Shown: piece by piece, positions 43,409-54,899 of the stretch | Layout: every line of letters begins with the position of its first letter | How positions within the stretch are numbered: the first letter of the stretch is position 1 | Origin: CAWAVN01 sp963825075 | Lineage (GTDB): Bacteria > Planctomycetota > Planctomycetia > Planctomycetales > Planctomycetaceae | Assembly (NCBI GenBank): GCA_963825075.1 | Contig: CAWGRX010000038.1 | Coordinates: 124,001 to 188,000, forward strand | Length of the DNA stretch: 64,000 nt | Direction of reading: 5' to 3' | Notes under the pieces: model-generated | What the model was told of the DNA's origin: nothing | Seen by the model: only the letters and a program-made list of their open reading frames with translations | Databases searched by the model: none | Translations under genes and position numbers: made by a program

Positions 43409-46262
43409 TTACGGAAAGGTCGCCTCCGCATTGACGACTTCGTCGGGGTCGCGGGGCCGGCATGCCGACATCGGGGCACTCAGAGCGCGGGGTTTTTCGT
43501 CCTGCTCATCGGGCGACGGATTTGCCCGGTTTGCCGAGCCTTCCTGGTTTGCCGGGTTTTCGAGACCGGAAGGTTCGGGCGCGGTCACGTCGGGAGTTGG
43601 CATGTCATTGGGAATGGGCGAGCCTAAGCCGGACGGGATCGCGTTTAGCAGTGTGTCCGGGAATTGTGCCGGGCTGAGCCATTCGTCGGGGATTTCCGGC
43701 GGCAGGGTTTCGCCGCCGATCTCCTCGATCTGGGCCAAGGCGAGATCGAGCGGCTCGTCGATCCACACCCCGTTTTCGTCCAGGCGCATCAGCCCCAACT
43801 CCCGCATGAGGAGCATCCGAGCCGAGTAATAGTTCAAATACACGCTGAGGAAGTTGTTCTGCGTGTTGCGGAGGTCGGAGAGCGCGTTGAGGAGGTTCAA
43901 CGAAGCCGTGGGCACGATTCCCGGAGGTTGCGCCGACTGCGACAGGGCCGGGCGGCTTGTTGAGCTCGGACCGGGTCGCATCCACCCGGCGAATGGCGAT
44001 GCCGACGGCCCGGCGTTGGATTTCCAGGTTGATCCGCAACTGCTTGATGCTCCGCAGAAGCTGCCGGAGGCTGAAGTACACGCTGTCGCGGTATTGAATC
44101 ATCTGCCGGCGGGATTGTTGATAGAGGATGAGTTGCTGGCGGAAGTTATTGCGTTCGGTCAGCCGCGTGAAGGGTGGGTCGAATTCCACCGACGCCGTTA
44201 GGTTGCCGGAGTCAGCGCGGAACTTCAAGGGATTGTCGCCCCCGATTGTGCCCATATTCCCATTAAACCGCACGGAAAGGTTGGACTTGAGGGCGTTGGC
44301 GTTGAACTGGATCAGCCGCCAGGTATCCACGAGGGCGGCCCGGTTGTTCATCCAATCCAAGCGGTAAGTCCGGGCGATTTGCAAGGCTTTTTGCGGTTCG
44401 AGGGAGACTTCGTCCACGGTGATCGCTTCCAGCCGCGATTTCGCTTGCAGCTGAAACAGTTCCCCCACCGAGTTTTGCATTTGCTTCAGGAGGTCCACGA
44501 ACGAGACTGTCATCTCCTCGGTCTTGGCGGTCTCCACGTTTTGCTCCAAGCCTTCCAATTTGGCCGCAGAGGTTTTCAAATTGCGGATGGTCGTCGTTAA
44601 AGCCTCGGCGAGTCTTTTGCGTTCGGCGTCGAACAGGTCTTTTTCTTCGCTCGTCATGGTGTTTCTGCGGCTCTCGGCCTTGTCTTCCAGTTTTGCCACG
44701 TCCTCGCGAATCAATTCCACCAAGTCGTTGGTTTGGCGGAAGATGGCGGCGGTTCGCTCAAAGTAGGTCTTGAACGTTTCGGCATTGGGTTGCTCAGGCT
44801 CTTTCCCAAAATCGGTCGCGATTTGAGTCAGCTTGCTTTGCACTTGCAGCATTTCCTGGGAAGTAAACCTTAACGGCTCGATGAATTCCTCTTTCAACTC
44901 GATCGGCAATTCGGGTGGCAAGCCCAGGGTGTTGGTGAGGTAGTTTTCAAGGGTGTCTTGAAAGCTGATCTGGGATTGCAGCAAGGTGGCCCGTTCGGTT
45001 TCGATGTTTTGCCGGAACTGCTCCACTTGCACGCTGTCGATCAAGCCCGCCTGGAACAGATTGTCCAGTAGCTCCAAGGTATCGAGTTGCAGTTCGAGGG
45101 TTTGCTGGCTGTTGCGGATTTGCTGGATCCGCTGCAGGAGGCCGAAAAAGCCGCCGACGTTCCCGGCCCCGCCGCCGGCGAAGCCCGTGGTTCCGGCCCC
45201 GCCGCCGGTGCCTCCGCCGCCTCCGCCGCCGAAGCCGCCGCCGAAACCGGTGATCGACCCGACGCCGCCGAAGCCGCCGCTGCCCGTGCCGGTGAAACCC
45301 GTCAGCCCCGTGCCGCCGAAGAATCCCCCGCGTCGGCTGGGGCCTTGCGTGCCGTTGGTGCCGATGGCGATACTGGTGAAGAACCCTTTGCGGTAGCGTT
45401 CCAATGCCCGCAGGTTGGCGAGCAGCGCGCGTTCGACGATGGTCAACTGTTCGAGCGCAATCGCCCGGCCGCCGGCCCGCAACAGCGGTTGCACGAAACT
45501 GAAGTTCAACAGCGACGTGCTGATGTTGTTGTTTCGACCCACCAGTTCCCAGACCGTGCTGTTGGCAAATCCCACGAGAAGCTGCCCCGCCGTCGCCAAC
45601 TGGCGTTGGGCGGTCAAGGTGGACTCGTTGTCCCATTGGCTGGTGGAGTTCAGATTCTTGCTGACGATCTGGTTCGGCCGTTGCACGATTTGGCCGGCCA
45701 AGGGACCCGTATTTCGATACAGCGGAATCACGGTGCCGAAGAACTGCGTATCGAAGCGGAACCGCTCCGTGCTCACGTCGAGCGCCGAGAAATACAACGT
45801 TTCCAGGTTCTGCTGGTAATTGGGGTTATGGATCAGCGCCAGCCGAACAGCATCTTTCAACCCCAGTCGCAGCTTGCCCTCTTCGGTGATCTCCATGTAT
45901 TCTTCGAGATCCTCCCGCCACGAGGGGTTTTCCCAGTTCGGGCGGACGCCGTATTGGTCCCAGTAAGGGTAATGTTTCTTGCGATCGACCACTTCCATAT
46001 ACTGGTGCGAATAGGGATCGTCGGGAGGCCGGGGCGGCGAAATGTCGTCGTAGGGATCGAAATACCGGCTGCGGGGATCCAGGTCGATGGCGAAACCCGG
46101 CTGCGCCCAGCGGGGATTGGTCGCTTTCTGCCCGACCAGCTTATACGCCTGGTCGTCGGCATCGCGGACGTAATCGTAGCGGCTGCAGCCCGGCAACAGA
46201 CCCGCCAGAACGCTCGCCCCGATTCCCCACAGAATGAATCTCCATCGCCTGCTCGCCATCAT
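43409..46262 (-). CDS. TolC-family outer-membrane efflux lipoprotein, one frame break
   Basis: The start is the first of two adjacent ATGs (46262) after GGGGGAGCA. The signal peptide ends in a lipobox (SVLAGLLPGC). The ~950-residue product is about twice the length of TolC. Helical OEP repeats are visible: LRLGLKDAVRLALIHNPNYQ and LEPQKALQIARTYRLDWMNN, with the LNLLNALSDLRNTQNNFLSV end motif. A ~60-residue almost pure Gly/Thr/Phe stretch (about 45160-45340) interrupts the first half, and a coiled-coil block with DLVELIREDVAKLEDKAESR lies between the two OEP halves. Near 43940-43960 the frame shifts by one base. The C-terminal ~170 residues (VDATRSE region, then QPPGIVPTASLNLLNALSDL and a Pro/Asn-rich tail) follow in the new frame. 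Confidence 0.88.
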
Positions 46263-46547
46263 TGCTCCCCCTGCTTTACCTAAATTCCCACGTCTCGCTG
46301 CGCAAATCCACCTCGATTGATGTGAGAACGTCACATTCTGAGTTCGACTTCCCAGTCGCGCGGACTTTAACGATTGCACGGGTTTTTCGGCTCGCGCGGG
46401 ACAGATTCCGGAGTGGGATGGCACTGAAACGCAGTTTTGCGGATTTCTTCCTCAGGACACTTCCGAAGAAAGGAGAGGAAACCCAGATGCCAATAGACTT
46501 GAGCCGTCGCGAGAATTGCCAAGGATGGGAAGGTGGGAGCGGAGCCG

Positions 46548-46934
46548 ATGAACAGACCCGTTGTAAAATGGTTAGGTGTGTTGCTGGTCGTCTCGGCGTC
46601 GGGTTGCTACATCCCGACCTGGCGGTGCCAGACGCCCCGGCCTTTGCAAGCCATGGAAAACCGCTGGGGGGATCTGGTGGACTGCATCGGCAATCACGAT
46701 CCCGTCAACCAGCCGTGGTGCAATCCGCACTACGCGAGAATCGGGATCTACCGCAATGCGCCCTACGGCCAAGCACCAATCGTCGGCCCCCCGCCCGCAC
46801 CAATCGCCGGCCCCCCGCCCGCACCAATCGTCGGCCCCCCGCCCGCACCAATCGTCGGCCCCCCGCCGGCCCCCCTGCCCGGCGCTCCCATTCCCGCCCC
46901 GCTTGAAGCCCCCGACCTCTACCTGAAACCATAG
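46548..46934 (+). CDS. Small lipoprotein with Pro-rich 8-residue repeats
   Basis: The start at ATG 46548 has GGAG upstream. The signal peptide VKWLGVLLVVSASGC has a lipobox (SASGC), and a short Cys-containing region follows (YIPTWRCQTPRPLQAMENRW; CIGNHDPVNQPWCNP). Four tandem units of APIVGPPP are encoded by a 24-bp DNA repeat (46773-46868), and the end is APLPGAPIPAPLEAPDLYLK. The repeat could span peptidoglycan as a spacer. It is divergent from the efflux operon. Function unknown. Confidence 0.65.
   Translation: MNRPVVKWLGVLLVVSASGCYIPTWRCQTPRPLQAMENRWGDLVDCIGNHDPVNQPWCNPHYARIGIYRNAPYGQAPIVGPPPAPIAGPPPAPIVGPPPAPIVGPPPAPLPGAPIPAPLEAPDLYLKP
46773..46868 (+). repeat. 24-bp tandem repeat, four units
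   Basis: Units GCACCAATCGTCGGCCCCCC plus GCCC, in-frame within the lipoprotein gene. One unit differs at a single base (GTC to GCC). Copy number is likely variable between strains. Confidence 0.85.
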
Positions 46935-46940
46935 CGGGCT

Positions 46941-48533
46941 TCAGTTTTCATTGGTCATTGGTACTTGGTCGTTAGGATTTCTTGTACCCGCCCGGTCTCT
47001 GAGTCGATGTGGAAAGCGTTCCTCGGCGGGCGGGCCGACGGCCCGGCCTTGGGTCCAGCCTCGCACGGCCTCCAGAGTGCGCATCCCGTCGCTCCAATAA
47101 AAATCGCCCAGCGATTCCACGTGCTTCTCGTAAACCCGATGAACTTGGGTTTGCCAATTCTTTGAAGGTTGGGCAAACCCCTGTTCCGCGAGTTTTTCCA
47201 GCAAAGCATCGGCGATTTTTTCGTAGCCGGGGATCGTGGGATGCACATGGTCGATCAGCCATTTGTCGTCCAGGATTCTTTGGCGGCAGTCGGCTTCCAA
47301 TAAGGCGTGGGCATTGAGCCAAGGCGTTTCAGTCTCCCGCACGGTCCGCTTAAGAGCCGCTTCCATCGGCGAGAGCATGCGCAGCGGGCAGATGTCCTCA
47401 TCCCGCGCCCGCACGAAGGCTTCGCGGGCCTGCGCCGCCAGGCCCAACGTGCGGTAGCATTGCCCCAACTCGTACCACGTCCCGGCATACTCATCGTCGA
47501 TGGCCAGCGCCGATTTCAGTTGGCCCACCGCCTGAGGCAAATCGGTTTTGTACAACTCGTGAGCCTGCCGGATGAAATCATCGAACCGCATTTCCTCCGC
47601 GGCGGACAAACCGGGTTTGTGCTCCGATTTGAACGGCGGGCAATCCCCCAGATTCGAGGGGGGCAGCACCACGAGCATCGGCACTTCGGCTTCCCGGGCC
47701 ATCCCAATCATCCGGGACAGATTGGATGCATAGTGCGCCATCACGCCGGCCCGCCAAGCGGGATCTCTGTGATAGGCTTTGAGGCTGTCGTGATAGTCCA
47801 GGATCGGCTCAGTTTCTCCGCTCAATTGCGGCCGATGTTTCGCAGGCGTCTTGCGGACTTTCTGGACAGCTTCCCGAATCAGCGTGAACGTCCGCAGTCG
47901 GCCGAAAATTTTTTGCGAAACCCGCAATGCCGCCGGGGCGCGTTTGATGTGCCCGTAAGTCCGGTCTTCCAGAAACTCGTTATGCCCCGTGCACAGGATG
48001 AACAAATCCGGCTCGTAGTTCAGGCATTCCTTCAGAATCGGCACGAGGCGATAGCTCGCGTAAGACACCCCGCCGCAGTTGATGACCTCCCAATCCCGGC
48101 GGGGGTCGGCTTCTTTCAATGCCAATTCCAGAAACGTGGTGAACGAAGTAGGCGTGGACCACGGTCGGCCCTGCACCGTCGAACCGCCTAAGCAGAAAAT
48201 CCGAAATGTGTTTTGGCCCTTTTTGACCGGGAAGGATTCCTTGGCGAAAAATTTGAGGCGGGCCGGCGGGATTTCGTACCGCTCGCCGGTCTCGTCCGGT
48301 TCAAACAGCGGATGGATTTCGCGAAAGCCCACGAAGGGATCGTCCGTCTGCGAAGGCCGGCCCCAATCAAAACACCAGCATAGAGCTTCCGCCAACCCCA
48401 ACAAAAGCAGCCCAAACCCGACCGCCGCCAGGCGAAACGCCCACACCCGCCGCGACCGGTTTTTGGTCGCCGGGGATTTTGGAGATTCGGCGGAAGGCGA
48501 AGATTCCGAGGAGGAAGGTGTGTTGGCGTTCAT
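46941..48533 (-). CDS. Membrane-anchored SGNH/GDSL-like hydrolase with TPR-like segment
   Basis: This 530-residue protein has a low-complexity Ser/Pro-rich N-terminus (~1-28), a membrane helix (FRLAAVGFGLLLLGLAEALC), and then an SGNH-like domain. FRIFCLGGSTVQGRPWSTPT carries block I with a GGS serine. VINCGGVSYASYRLVPIL and LFILCTGHNEFLEDRTYG hold the block III Asn. LIDHVHPTIPGYEKIADALL holds the Asp-x-x-His pair. Between blocks III and V is a helical TPR-like stretch (YAGTWYELGQCYRTLGLAAQ). The last ~12 residues (NPNDQVPMTNEN) are encoded by the intergenic TTGGTCATTGG repeat. Possible roles are O-acetyl transfer or esterase action on surface glycans. Confidence 0.75.
   Translation of the reverse strand: MNANTPSSSESSPSAESPKSPATKNRSRRVWAFRLAAVGFGLLLLGLAEALCWCFDWGRPSQTDDPFVGFREIHPLFEPDETGERYEIPPARLKFFAKESFPVKKGQNTFRIFCLGGSTVQGRPWSTPTSFTTFLELALKEADPRRDWEVINCGGVSYASYRLVPILKECLNYEPDLFILCTGHNEFLEDRTYGHIKRAPAALRVSQKIFGRLRTFTLIREAVQKVRKTPAKHRPQLSGETEPILDYHDSLKAYHRDPAWRAGVMAHYASNLSRMIGMAREAEVPMLVVLPPSNLGDCPPFKSEHKPGLSAAEEMRFDDFIRQAHELYKTDLPQAVGQLKSALAIDDEYAGTWYELGQCYRTLGLAAQAREAFVRARDEDICPLRMLSPMEAALKRTVRETETPWLNAHALLEADCRQRILDDKWLIDHVHPTIPGYEKIADALLEKLAEQGFAQPSKNWQTQVHRVYEKHVESLGDFYWSDGMRTLEAVRGWTQGRAVGPPAEERFPHRLRDRAGTRNPNDQVPMTNEN
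46951..46980 (+). repeat. TTGGTCATTGGTGCTTGGTC-type repeat
   Basis: TTGGTCATTGGTACTTGGTC at the 3' end of the SGNH gene, which reads through it on the other strand. Confidence 0.7.
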
Positions 48534-48582
48534 TCCTCAATCATGGCGGCGGAACAAAAAATGTCAAAGCCTGTTTCCACGA

Positions 48583-48605
48583 GAGCCGCGCACGCAGTCA
48601 GCGGA
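48583..48605 (+). repeat. GAGCCGCGCACGAAGTA repeat, solitary divergent copy
   Basis: GAGCCGCGCACGCAGTCAGC differs at a few positions from the copies at 19246 and 62154. It lies upstream of tRNA-His. Confidence 0.6.
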
Positions 48606-48729
48606 GATGACTGCCGGGGCGCGGAAAGCCGCCGGAATTGGGAATCCAAAAATCCCCGTCGCCCGGACAGTTGCAACGGCGAAGTTCGTGAATTATCTTA
48701 AGCCCTTCAGCGAGAAATTCGCTCGACAC

Positions 48730-48804
48730 GGTGGATATAGCTCAGTTGGTTAGAGCGCTGGATTGTGGTTCCAGAGGTCGGGGGTTCAAATCCCCTTATC
48801 CACC
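48730..48804 (+). tRNA. tRNA-His (GTG)
   Basis: The cloverleaf is complete: acceptor GTGGATA / TATCCAC, D-arm with GCTCAGTTGGTTAGAGC, anticodon stem CTGGA / TCCAG around TTGTGGT (anticodon GTG), and T-arm GGGGG-TTCAAAT-CCCC. The base before the acceptor is G (48730) and the discriminator is C (48804). This is the G-1:C73 pair unique to tRNA-His. CCA is not encoded. Confidence 0.97.
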
Positions 48805-48881
48805 CTTTCAATCACCCTTGAGTTGCTTTCTGTTTGAGCAATTTGAGGGTTATTTTTTGCCCGGATTTCGACGTTTGCATC

Positions 48882-49562
48882 ATGGCCGCGGAGTTGCTCG
48901 ATTTTTTGCGATCGTTCCTCACCCCAGAGCGGTTGGGGCGGATGGAGGAGGTGCTCGCGGAGCGGACGCGGCGGGTAACGGTGGTTTTGGAGAACATGCA
49001 CCGCACGCAGAACGCCAGCGCCTGTTTGCGGACCGCGGAAGCCTTCGGTGTGCAAGATGTGCATATTATCCCCGGCAAAACCGACTTCCGCGTGAACCGC
49101 GACATCGCTCAGGGCGCGGCCCGTTGGCTCACGGTTCGGCAGTATCAATCCGAAGACGAAAACGGCGCACTTCGCTGTTTTCAGGAACTCCGCGAAGCGG
49201 GGTATCGGATCGTCGTCGTCTCCGGGCGGGATGCTTCCGGTCCCTTGGCGGAATGCGAACCCCGCACCAAAACGGCACTGGTCTTCGGCAATGAGTTCGA
49301 AGGTGTCAGCGACATTGCATTGGCCCATGCCGACGAGGTACGCAGCCTGCCGCTGTTCGGGTTTACCGAGAGCTTTAATCTCTCCATCGCGGTCGGCCTT
49401 AGCCTGGCCGAGATCTTGCCCAAAGTTCGGCGAGCGGAAATCCCCTGGAACCTCACCGCTACGGAAAAACAAACGCTCCGCGAAGAATGGATCCGCCGCT
49501 CCTTGGGCCATCGGCTCCCGGAGATCGAACGCGAATTCCACCGCCGGCGTTCGGAAGAATAA
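48882..49562 (+). CDS. trmH: SpoU/TrmH-type tRNA (guanosine-2'-O)-methyltransferase
   Basis: The start is the ATG at 48882, about 80 bp after tRNA-His; the frame stays open upstream without a signal. The 226-residue protein has the TrmH N-extension (LLDFLRSFLTPERLGRMEEV, LAERTRRVTVVLENMHRTQN) and the SPOUT knot motifs: NASACLRTAEAFGVQDVHI (motif 1), KTALVFGNEFEGVSD (motif 2), and PLFGFTESFNLSIAVGL (motif 3). The C-terminal helix binds tRNA. These features match TrmH (tRNA Gm18) rather than rRNA RlmB. Its placement beside a tRNA gene may be coincidence. Confidence 0.88.
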   Translation: MAAELLDFLRSFLTPERLGRMEEVLAERTRRVTVVLENMHRTQNASACLRTAEAFGVQDVHIIPGKTDFRVNRDIAQGAARWLTVRQYQSEDENGALRCFQELREAGYRIVVVSGRDASGPLAECEPRTKTALVFGNEFEGVSDIALAHADEVRSLPLFGFTESFNLSIAVGLSLAEILPKVRRAEIPWNLTATEKQTLREEWIRRSLGHRLPEIEREFHRRRSEE

Positions 49563-49670
49563 ACGGCACTGGCAATTCGTTTTCCGCTGGTTGTTTCTTC
49601 GGGGGTTGATACAATAGTCAACGGCAAACCTTTGGAACTGTTAGGCTTATTTCCCGCCGGGAGTTCACGC

Positions 49671-52600
49671 ATGGCCTCCGAATTGATGGCTCCATCCCCT
49701 GCTTCGGCTTCCGATCTGGCGGCTCGCTTTGACCGGCTGGCGTCCCGGTTGCGGCGGGTGGCGCTCTGGCGGGGTTTGGGCCGGCTGGCGGTCACGGCGG
49801 CGGCTTTGTGTGCTCTGGCTCTGCTGGTGGATTGGTTCTGGCCGCTCGGCGAGGGCCTGCGAATCGGCTGGCTGGCCGTGGCGTCGGCCGTCTTGGGTTA
49901 TACGCTTTGGACTCACATTTTGACGCCGGTGTTTCGCCGATTTACCGCGGCGGAACTGGCGGCAATTGTGGAATCCCAATACCCGGAATTGGGGGAACGG
50001 CTGACCTCGACCATCGAACTCACCGACCCCAATGTGCCCGAAGACCACAAAGGCTCGGCTCTCATGCGCGAGTGGCTCGAATCGGAAACCTTGGCGTCCG
50101 TGACCCATCTCAATTTTGGTCGGGCCGTTGCCACCGATCGCGCCAAAAAATCCGCCTTTACCGGACTGGCGGCACTTGTGATATTGCTGCTGCCTTTCTT
50201 TTTCATGCCCTCGGTTTACGGCCAACTGTGGCTCCGGCTGTTAATGCCTTGGGGAGCGAACGAACTTCCGGCCGAGTTGTATTTTCACATTCCGAACGGC
50301 GACCGCGTGGCGGCCCGCGGCGAGGATCTGACCATCCTGGCTCTGCCTCCGAAAGACGAGGCGATCGGCGATTTGCCCGAGGCGGTGGATTTGCTGTGGA
50401 CGAATTCCGCCGGCGAAATCGACCGCCGGCCCATGCAATACGTGCGGGAGAAACAAGGCTTCCTCGTCACCCTGCCCCACGTGTTTGAGGGTTTTAGTTA
50501 TCAAGCCGTGGCGAAGCGAAAGCGCTCCGAAAAGCACACGATTACCGTGGTGGATCGGCCGGAAATCACGGCATTTGTGCTGACCGCCATGCCGCCCAAG
50601 TACACGAAGCTCCCCGAGCTCAAAGCCGACGGAGCCGTGGGCAACGTGATGGTTTTCGAGCGGAGCCAAATCCGGGCGGAGCTCGAATTCAACAAGCCCG
50701 TCGCGAAAGCCGACTGGTTGTGGCAGGACGCGGGGACTGCCGCGGGCGATTTCAACGTCAAGCGGCCCTCCGATCGGCCGAGCACCCTGCCCTTCCGGTT
50801 GTCTGAGGACAAAAAGTCCGCCACACTCGAACTGTTGGCGTCGGAAGGCTGGTTTGCGGTCCGTTTGCAGGATGAGCATGGTCTCGCGAATGCCGAGGAA
50901 CCGGCCCGGAATCTGATCGTCATTCCCGATCGCCCGCCGGTGCTCAAACTGTCCGGTCAAACCGGCACGACCCGCGCCCGCGGGGACGATGTGATTCAAC
51001 TGGAAGCGAATGCCCAAGATGACATCGCCGTGGCCGCGCTGGAACTGCACATCGAAACGGCGAAGGAAGAAGCAACCAAAATCCTCGCGACGCCTGCGGA
51101 GAAACTCGGTCAAACGGAGATCGCTCACGCTTTCACATTGGACCTGGCGACCTTCAATTTGGCGGACGGCGAATGGCTCACCTACCGCGTGCGGGCGGCG
51201 GATAATCGGCCGGTGCCCGCTCCGAACGAAGTCTGGTCCGAAGAGCGGCGGATTCTCATCGATCCAGAGGCCGAACTCCCCGGTACCCAGGAAATCGTCA
51301 ACCGCCAAAACGAGTTGAAAGATGTGTTGGAAGCGATCCGCAAGGACTTAATCGAAAACCGCAAAGCGACAGCGGCGCTAAAAACTGAAGCTGAGAATCA
51401 AACCGCAAAGGGTGAACTTTTCGAGAAACAAGCCGAACTCGCCGCCCTCGAAAAACAGCAGCGGGAGTTGGCGGATCGGCTGGAGCAGTTGGCCCTGAAG
51501 TTTGGGGAGCATCGCCTGTTCGCCAACTTGACGCCGGAAACCCAGCGCATCGCCCGGGAACCTATTTCTCAAGCCGCCGCTGAGACGCAAAAAGCCGGCG
51601 GCGGGGCCGAGACAAAACACAAAGCCCTGACGCTCGAAAAATCGCAAAACTCGCTCGCCGCCGCCGAAGCGGATTTGGAAAAGTTGGCCCGGAGGTTTGA
51701 TGAATTGGCGGCTCTGGAACGGGATCTGTTGGTCCTTCCGCGATTGGCCAGGCAAGCGGAGCGCGTGGCGGATCAGGCGCTCGAACTCGCTAAGCAGCGG
51801 GACAATCCTCCGCCCGGCGAAACTCCTGCACAAAAAGCCGCCCGCGAAGCCAAGCTTCAAGAAGAGCAAGCCGCTGTGGAGGCCGAGCGCCAGGAGTTGG
51901 CCGATGCCTTGGACGATCTGCTGAACCACCGCCCCGAAGTGCTGGAGGCCGCGCGGAAGACGGCCCTCGAAGAGATCGCCGAGTTGTCCCAGAAAGCCTC
52001 GGCCCTCGCGGATCGGCAGGATCGGTTGACCGAATCTCTCGAATCCGACGCCCAAAAAGCCGCGAAAGAAGCGGCCCCCGTTGCCGAGCATCAAGCCGAC
52101 TTGGTGAAGCAAGCCGAGAACCTCAAACCGTCTGAGAAAGCCCCCGAAGAAGCGAAACAAGCCCGTACAGCGAGTCCGCTCGATCCCGAAGAATTGCGGA
52201 AGGTGCTGGAGGCATTGAAAGCGGGCAACCTCGCTGCCGCCGCGAAACAGCAACAGGCGATCGCGGACCGATTGGAAACCTTGGCCGCGGAACTCAAGAA
52301 GAACGAAAAACTTCCCAAGGATCCCCAAAAAGCCGCCCAGGAACTCGCGGCCCGCGAACGGGAACTTCAAAAGAAAATCGCCGAGGCCGCGAAACAAGAA
52401 CCCGCCGAAAACGCCGGCCCTGCCGAGCGGGAAGCGTTCGAGAAAATCCTCCGCAAGTTGGCCGAAGCCCAAACCGGTTTGCAAGCGGGCATCGTGGAAC
52501 TGGATGCCCCGCCGCTCGCGCAAAAGAGCAGCAACAGGCCGTCGATCACGCCGCGGATGCGGTCCGGGATTTGATTAAGTCCGATCCAGAAAAAGCCGCC

Positions 52601-54874
52601 CAAGATGCAGAAAAAACGGCCGAGGCTTTGGAACAACTCGCCAAGGACATCGGCCCGCCCGATGAACGCCAGTCTCAGGTCCAGGCTCTCGAAGCCCTAC
52701 AAAAAGCAGCCAAAGCGAAACAGGACTTGGAAGAACTCGTCAAGAAACGAAAGGAATCTGCTGCTCCCAAGAATCCCCCCCAACCGGAGGATGACGAGGA
52801 ACTCCGGAGGCTGATTCAAGAGAATGAGGAAGCCAAACGAAAAGCCGCCGACGCCCGCCAGAGGTTAAAAGATCAATTGGCCAAAAACCAACCGGAAGAA
52901 AAACTGGATGATGAACTGCGGGACTTGGACCAACTCGTCCAAAAGCCCCCGGCAGCGCGTTCCTCGAACAACAATCTGTCGGCGGACAAGGTCGAGCAGT
53001 TAGCCCGCGAAGCTCGTGCCGTGGAACAGGAAATCGAGCAACTTCAGAAAAAACGGGCCGAGCCGGAACCCCAGCCGGTCGCCCAAGCGGAACCCTCGGC
53101 AAAACCCTCGCCGGAAAACGCCGCGCCTGCGAAAGGTGAAGAATCAAACCATCAGCGCCCCAAGGATCAGTCTTCCAACAACTCGCTTCCGAACAATCAA
53201 CAGCCAAATGCTTCGGATCCCAACAATTCAAAGTCGAATACTTCGGATCCCAACAATTCAAAAATAAATCCTTCGGATACGAATCCTTCGCGCCCAACCA
53301 ATCCCCTGCCCCGCAGCCGCGGGATGGTCAAAATTCGAAGCAAGAGCCGAATCCAAAACCAGACAAAAACAAAAAATCCCCTGCTCCAGGGTCCGAGGCT
53401 CAAACGAAACCGGAGCAGCAGCCCGGTAATGCTTCCGGGGAAAATGGTCAGCGCTCGAATCCTCAGCGCGCTGAGCAATCCCCGCCACAGACCGAACCGG
53501 CGGGGCGGAGCCTGGCAGACCGGCAAGCGGAATTGGCCCGCAGGTCGGCCGAACTGGCGATCAAGATTGCCCAAGATCAAGGCGCGGAATCGGCGGCCAG
53601 CCGAGACGCCGCCGACGCCGCGCGAAAAGCGAACACCGCCCGCGAGCAAACCGAAGATGGCGCGCTCAAACAAGCCGCGAAAACGGCGGAAGCCGCCGCG
53701 GAGTCCGGGAAGCAGGCGGCCGAGGAATTGGCAAAAACCGCCGACGCAGATAAGTCTGCGGGATTCAGCCCGAGAAGCCGGCGATCAGGCCAAAGCCCAA
53801 GCCGCTCTCGCGGAGGAATTGAAACAAGCTGCCCAAGATCCCATCGCTCGCCGGTCGGCCCAACAAGCGGGGCAGGAGCGGTTGGCCGAGGCCTCGCGAA
53901 AGTTGGCCGGCGAACTCGATGAGGCGGCTCGGAAACTTGCGAGTAAACCCTTGGACCTCGAAAAGTCCGGCGAAAAAACCGCCGCCGCGGGCCAGTCCGC
54001 ATCGCAAGCGGCCCAGGCGATGCGGCAAGCGAAATCTAGCGCCGCCCAAGACCACCCCGCTCAAGCCGCGACCGCCGGAAGGAAAGCCTCCGAGGCCCTT
54101 CGGCAAGCCGCGGGCGACTCCCCTGCCCCGCCCGAACCCACGCCGAAAAATACGCTGGTTCCAGGAGATCTCGCCGAGCAAGTCGCGGACGCCCGCCGCC
54201 GGCTGGAAGAAGCCCGCCAACAACTCAAAGACGCCGGGGCCGAAGATTCTCGGCCCGAACAGGCGAATCAAGATCAGGAAAATGGCCCTCCGCAGCCGGA
54301 GAACAATTCAGCCGAAACCGAAGCCGGCAACAACTCAAACCCGATGGCGGGTCAAACAAATCCCGGCGAAAGTCCAAACGATGCTAACAACCAAGGACAA
54401 TCAAACTCCCAACAGGGGTCGCAGCCCGGCCAAAATCCCGGCCAAGGGCAACCGGCCAATGCCAAGGGGCAGCCCGGCGGGCAGCAGCAAAGCCATCTGG
54501 CTCAATCCGCCCAGAGTTTGCAGCAGGCGGCTCAATCACTCGGCCAGGCCGCCCAGCAGCTCCAAGGAGGCGGCGTCCCAGGCAAGCCCGGACAAAACCC
54601 GTCTCAATCCGATTCGCAAAATAATCAAGCCGGCCAATACCAACCGGGAGCCGGCGGCGAAGGTCCCGGCTCGCAGTCGGCAATTCCCTTGGAAGCCTTG
54701 GAAGCCGAGCTTCATCGCCAAAGCCGCGAGGAATGGGGCCTGCTTCGCGGCCACCTGCGGACGGAAATTCTCGAAGGCAGCAAACAAAAACCCGGCGGCG
54801 ATTACGCCCGATTGATCAAGCTCTATTCCGAAGAACTCCTCAAAAAACAACAAGCCGGCTCAACCGAGAAATAG
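49671..54874 (+). CDS. Giant DUF4175-like membrane/coiled-coil protein, frame-broken
   Basis: The start at ATG 49671 has GGGAG upstream. The full product would be about 1,735 residues. Three membrane helices lie near the N-terminus (LAVTAAALCALALLVDWFWP; IGWLAVASAVLGYTLWTHIL; LAALVILLLPFFFMPSVYG). Then come ~400 residues of beta-rich, Ig-like sequence (ITAFVLTAMPPKYTKLPELK; DIAVAALELHIETAKEEATK), and ~1,200 residues dominated by Ala/Glu/Lys/Gln coiled coil with Asn/Ser/Gln/Gly-rich linkers. The end, SREEWGLLRGHLRTEILEGS and YARLIKLYSEELLKK, is the conserved tail seen in this planctomycete/proteobacterial family. One-base breaks occur near 52525, near 53320 and near 53765; the last two compensate each other. 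It is upstream of a terpene-cyclase-fold gene. Confidence 0.75.
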
Positions 54875-54899
54875 CCGTAAGAATCATTTCCGTGATACC

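Noticed and set aside
45087..46283. Long plus-strand frame opposite the TolC-like gene
   Set aside because: Antisense shadow of conserved OEP repeats, with Arg/Ala-rich junk composition and no homology.
48730..49562. Integrase attachment site at tRNA-His
   Set aside because: No integrase gene or duplicated tRNA 3' end is found nearby.
51378..52523. Phe/Gly/Leu-rich minus-strand frame opposite the DUF4175-like gene
   Set aside because: Product of the antisense of Lys/Glu/Ala coiled-coil codons.
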